A stretch of DNA of 64,000 bases from Apostichopus japonicus (lineage: Eukaryota; Echinodermata; Holothuroidea; Aspidochirotida; Stichopodidae), in contig NC_092562.1 in NCBI RefSeq assembly GCF_037975245.1, forward strand, positions 18,560,554 through 18,624,553, in the 5' to 3' direction. Positions 60,959-64,000 of this stretch are shown piece after piece. Numbering within the stretch: position 1 is the first letter of the stretch; the number at the start of each line of letters is the position of its first letter. The translations under genes were made by a program, and so were the position numbers. A model generated the notes under the pieces. It did not search any database. It was not told where the DNA came from and worked only from the letters and a program-made list of their open reading frames with translations.

Positions 60959-61010
60959 ACTGCTACTCGGAGTTTCACGTGTGCGGCTCGCGCACCGATC
61001 ATCAGGCAAC
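60959..61010 (-). ncRNA. Hammerhead ribozyme-like motif, left arm
   Basis: Read on the minus strand: stem I strand GTTGC, core CTGATGA, stem II GTGCG...CGCAC with loop CGAGC, core GAAA, a three-pair stem III (ACT/AGT, loop CCG), cleavage context GTA, then stem I strand GCAGT. It is compatible with a minimal type I hammerhead, as known in Penelope-like elements, but the usual G-C pair at the base of stem II is U-U and there is one bulged A. Activity untested. Confidence 0.6.
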
Positions 61011-61023
61011 TGAACAACATAGG

Positions 61024-62299
61024 CTATCTCGGCTTCAGGCGTGTGTGTTTACGGTTGCCATGGCGACAGTGCGATAACAGCTCGGTTCTTTTGTTGATGC
61101 ATCTGTCATTCGATTGTATTATGGCCAGCTTCTCTTCCATGCATAGCTTGCATGATCCTGATTCGCGTTGGTGTGTGTCGGATTTCTTCAATATGTTCCA
61201 TTCAATAGTGTAGTCTCTCCCCTTGCTTTTCAGTGCCCAGATATGCTTTGATAGTTCTGTCTCCTTTTCATATTTTTTGTTGCGAAACGACTTCGTGTGG
61301 TTGCGGTACCTAGATTTGAAGTCACTCCCGGTGAGCCCAACGTATGACCGCGAGTCGGAACCGGAAGTGACGGTAGCTTCGTTCACAATTGAGTTGGCTA
61401 AGCACTCTCCACGCAGGGGGCAGGCTCCTTTATCTCTACAGTTGCAGGATTTGGTGGCGTTTGTTGTTGTGTTGTTTTGCCGCATTATTCTGGCGTTGTG
61501 GGACTTGATGATGGAATCCATGTTTTTCATGCAACTGTAGCTCACTTTCATGGTGTTTCTGTTGAAGATCTTCCTCAGCTTACTCCCACGTGGAAAGTGC
61601 CTATCTATGAGCTTGAGCAACTGTGACCCCACGTTGGTTTCCACGTTCCTACTAAATGGTGGGTTGAACCATGTGATTTTCCTCTGGCGGTTCTTTCTTT
61701 TTTTTTCTTGAGTATTGTTGGTGCGCCCCCGTCGTCGTATGTAATGGTACGTTCGTATCCGCTTTTCTTTAGCGCTGCGTTGTAAGGCGGTGCTGCCATG
61801 CTGAATACTCTCTCATTCGGCGAGAGTTCCCTGATCCTCTTTTCAATGGCTGTAGGAATGTGTTTGGTGATGGTGGGTGGGTGGTTAGATTTGACATGTA
61901 TGTATAGCGGTTCATCGTTGGGCTTCCTGTATGGTTTGTGGGTTCCAGATTCTAGGTCCATGGTTGTGTCAAGGAAGTTAGTCGACTTTAGGTTCGTCTG
62001 GGCCGTGATGCTGAGACCATGTGCCTGGAAAATCTTGACTAGCTCTTTGCGGGTGCGGTCTGCCTGTCTGCCGGAGTAACCTCGCATGACGGCAAGGCCG
62101 TCATCTCTGTAAAGACCGACGCTGGCCACCTCTAACTTCGCTTCTAGTTGGTGTAGTATGTGGAGGCCTACCAACTCACATATTTCTGCGCCGTCGTAAG
62201 CCCCCATCGTTACGTCAAATTCCTTTGTGGTGTCTCTCTTCACCCAGGGTTTGCCATCATGGTCGTACAGTACTGATCTTCTCGCATGGATTATCGTTT
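61024..62299 (-). pseudogene. Penelope-like reverse transcriptase and GIY-YIG endonuclease, truncated and frameshifted
   Basis: The upstream part (62299 to about 61707) has reverse transcriptase regions: FDVTMGAYDGAEICELVG, then GLYRDDGLAV, the YxDD catalytic box as YRDD, and STNFLDTTMDL. Fingers and early palm motifs are missing because the arm junction cuts the gene. A frameshift in a 9-base T run (61698-61706) separates this from the rest, which resumes in another frame: KITWFNPPFSRNVETNVG, a Cys cluster CNCRDKGACPLRGEC, then the endonuclease with SYVGLTG and FKSRYRNHTKSF, stop at 61026-61024. In the first endonuclease motif, SIVNEATV has Asn where Tyr is expected. The element copy is not autonomous. 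Confidence 0.85.
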
Positions 62300-62729
62300 C
62301 GCGGTCATACGTTGGGCTCACCGGGGGTGACTTCAAATCTAGGTACCGCAACCACACGAAGTCGTTTCGCAACAAAAACTATGAAAAAGGAGACAGAACT
62401 ATCCAAGCATATCTGGGCACTGAAAAGCAAGGGGAGAGACTACACTATTGAATGGAACATATTGAAGAAATCCGACACACACCAACGCGAATCAGGATCA
62501 TGCAATCTATGCATGGAAGAGAAGCTGGCCATAATACAATCGAATGACAGATGCATCAACAAAAGAACCGAGCTGTTATCGCACTGTCGCCATGGCAACC
62601 GTAAACACACACGCCTGAAGCCGAGATAGCCTATGTTGTTCAGTTGCCTGATGATCGGTGCGCGAGCCGCACACGTGAAACTCCGAGTAGCAGTATGATG
62701 ATAGTTTAGTTAAGTATATTATGTGATAT
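62300..62729 (+). repeat. Inverted arm of the Penelope-like element
   Basis: Reverse complement of 60924-61352 with few differences. Its plus-strand frame encodes the endonuclease from GGDFKSRYRNHTKSF onward and ends at the same stop (62629); one extra or missing base near 62380 shifts frame. Confidence 0.9.
62643..62694 (+). ncRNA. Hammerhead ribozyme-like motif, right arm
   Basis: Plus-strand copy of the motif at 60959-61010 with the same core, stems and GTA cleavage context. The two copies face outward from the element. Confidence 0.6.
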
Positions 62730-62786
62730 TCTAGCTCTGCCTTGGCATAGAGCACTCTTTGTGAATATTGACCAACATTCTATGTG

Positions 62787-62789
62787 ATA

Positions 62790-62822
<33 letters not shown>
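62787..62822. repeat. (TA)n microsatellite
   Basis: Short TA repeat between the Penelope-like element and copy 2 of the 1.18-kb repeat. Confidence 0.9.
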
Positions 62823-62826
<4 letters not shown>

Positions 62827-64000
62827 CCTTGTTGAATAATTGAAGTCAGCAATGCAAAAACAACTCCAGAGATCAAAATGATCCAATGAAAAATGAAGAT
62901 TGACATTAGGTCATATCATTACAATAAATCAATACAATTCAATATAATATAATAATTCATATTTAAGAATGAAGACAACTATACTGGGGATAATTAGCTT
63001 CAGTGAAAAGAGACTCAACATAACACATGCAGACACTTATGATTAACAAACAAAAGCCAAAATAAGTGTACAATAGGGTATCGATTATTATTGGTTTTAT
63101 CGAGTTGACAGATTTGGTTTCTCGCCGTTAATAGAGCAAATTCCAATGAAATCTGTTTCAACCTGTTGTGACTTAAATGATAAACACAGCAGGAGCCTTT
63201 TCTGCTTTCTATTGTATAAACTTGTTAGTATCTTGTTGAATGTTGTGACTTATAACAGTCAATTGTGTTGACTGTTATTCAACAACTTGCTAAACCTTTT
63301 TTTCTTGTTTACTTCTTTTTAAAGTCTATTTTCTTATATTCCAATGTGGCATATTCATTCCACTATTAAGAAGGGAAATAAACAAAACTCTCCAAGAAAA
63401 ATATGTTGTGTGAATATTGTGTGTTGAAAAATAAGTCAATTTTAATAAATAATTTGAAAAATTTCAATGAACAGTCACATAGCAACAAGAGAACAGCTAG
63501 AGTAAAAAGGATTTATTCGCTGAAAGAAGGAAGATTGTCCTGATGATCAGATATACACATTTTAATGAATCACCCATGGTACAATGTTTGCAATGTGCAT
63601 CGTATAACAACAATGTATCATGATGATATATTGATCTAAAACTAAGCTGATTAGTAAAGCCTGTGAATTTGACTTTAACTATTATTTGAGTTTCATCCAA
63701 ATGAGCATCACATTAAAAGTAGACTGTCAATTTTGCTTTTATTAAACATGAAAGTTTGTACTGATAAGAAATTAAATTTCACATTAATGAATCAATGGAG
63801 GTAAAGTGATAGAAATGAACAGTGTATCCAAGGTATGCTCTAGTGGCCCCAAATATGCAATATATTCAAATATGGTCACCTTTGGTCAAAATTTTTAATG
63901 GAAATTGTTCTTGATTTATTTTTGTCGAGAAAGCTGAGATCCAGCCAAGGTCTTTGAACAGAATGGGCACTGTGACAATCTCTGTGGACCTCCTTGTCTT
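62822..64000 (-). repeat. 1.18-kb direct repeat, copy 2, runs off the window
   Basis: Second copy of 55827-57003; homology continues to the window edge. It has an additional CAATTGTGTTGACTGTTATTC block near 63261 that copy 1 lacks in part. Confidence 0.9.
63916..64000 (-). CDS. Terminal exon with CPFC zinc-finger-like motif, copy 2, partial
   Basis: Minus-strand coding end with RQGGPQRLSQ and CPFCSKTLAGSQLSRQK, stop TAA at 63918-63916. The sole difference from copy 1 over 85 bp is CCA for CCT, both proline. The upstream part of the exon and any earlier exons lie beyond 64000, so this may be the 3' end of a live gene. Confidence 0.45.
   Translation of the reverse strand, partial: RQGGPQRLSQCPFCSKTLAGSQLSRQK

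Larger units (their letters stand above)
60924..62733 (-). mobile_element. Penelope-like retroelement with inverted arms
   Basis: Core on the minus strand: partial reverse transcriptase and a GIY-YIG-type endonuclease (61024-62299). The left end (60924-61352, about 429 bp) recurs as an inverted copy at 62300-62729. Both arms carry the endonuclease C-terminus, the 3' untranslated region and a hammerhead-like motif. TA-rich sequence lies outside each arm. Inverted or tandem partial copies (pseudo-LTRs) are known for Penelope-like elements. The 5' part of the transcriptase is missing at the arm junction. Confidence 0.85.

Overview
The window looks like a piece of an animal nuclear genome, AT-rich, intron-containing and heavily loaded with repeats. 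The repeat types (short repeats carrying AGGTCAAAGGTCA blocks, tRNA-derived SINEs with ATGT/ATAC tails, non-autonomous hAT-like and TTAA-flanked elements, a Penelope-like retroelement with hammerhead motifs, a Ginger-like integrase transposon) and two five-exon BRICHOS genes suggest a marine deuterostome invertebrate, most likely an echinoderm and perhaps a sea cucumber. The species guess is an inference from repeat and gene style only.

Host genes. Two intact minus-strand paralogues of a small type II membrane BRICHOS protein can be assembled exon by exon with all splice sites: gene 1 at 20791-25001 (248 aa) and gene 2 at 31975-39310 (234 aa). Both have five exons, all introns in phase 0, a cytosolic N-terminus ending in PPAY, one membrane span, a BRICHOS domain, and a divergent C-terminal tail. 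Both have a TATA box about 110 bp before the ATG and a TGACGTA CRE-like site 48-49 bp farther upstream. The gene 2 tail (dibasic KR, then a short cationic beta-type peptide ending FGR) resembles a processed, amidated antimicrobial-type peptide; this is the most interesting candidate system here. A third, broken copy in plus orientation lies at 6258-6791, and an inverted duplicate of the gene 2 promoter region, lacking exon 1, lies at 762-2055. Promoter-like relics sit at 27196-27640.

Repeats, left to right. 0-10 kb: inverted repeat copies, tRNA-SINEs, pseudogene exons. 10472-17749: a tandem array of a 2268-bp unit, apparently identical, in the form MITE-spacer-MITE-spacer-MITE-spacer-MITE with TTAA at the element edges. 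17.9-19.8 kb: a foldback structure, a diverged inverted MITE, and an hAT-like MITE with a perfect 8-bp target duplication. 20.8-39.3 kb: the two BRICHOS genes, with a 2.5-kb terminal-inverted-repeat element filling most of the last intron of gene 2. 41247-55443: a 14.2-kb Ginger-like DNA transposon inserted in a ~123-bp satellite unit, containing decayed integrase exons, a further short multi-exon reading frame, and nested younger insertions (hAT-like MITE, SINE, LINE fragment). 55.8-57.0 and 62.8-64.0 kb: two direct copies of a ~1.18-kb segment, each carrying what looks like the 3'-terminal exon of a minus-strand gene with a CPFC zinc-finger-like motif. 58-62.8 kb: satellite, homopurine tract, hAT-like MITE, tandem tRNA-SINE, and a Penelope-like element with inverted arms and two hammerhead ribozyme-like motifs.

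All identifications come from reading the sequence; no database search was possible.
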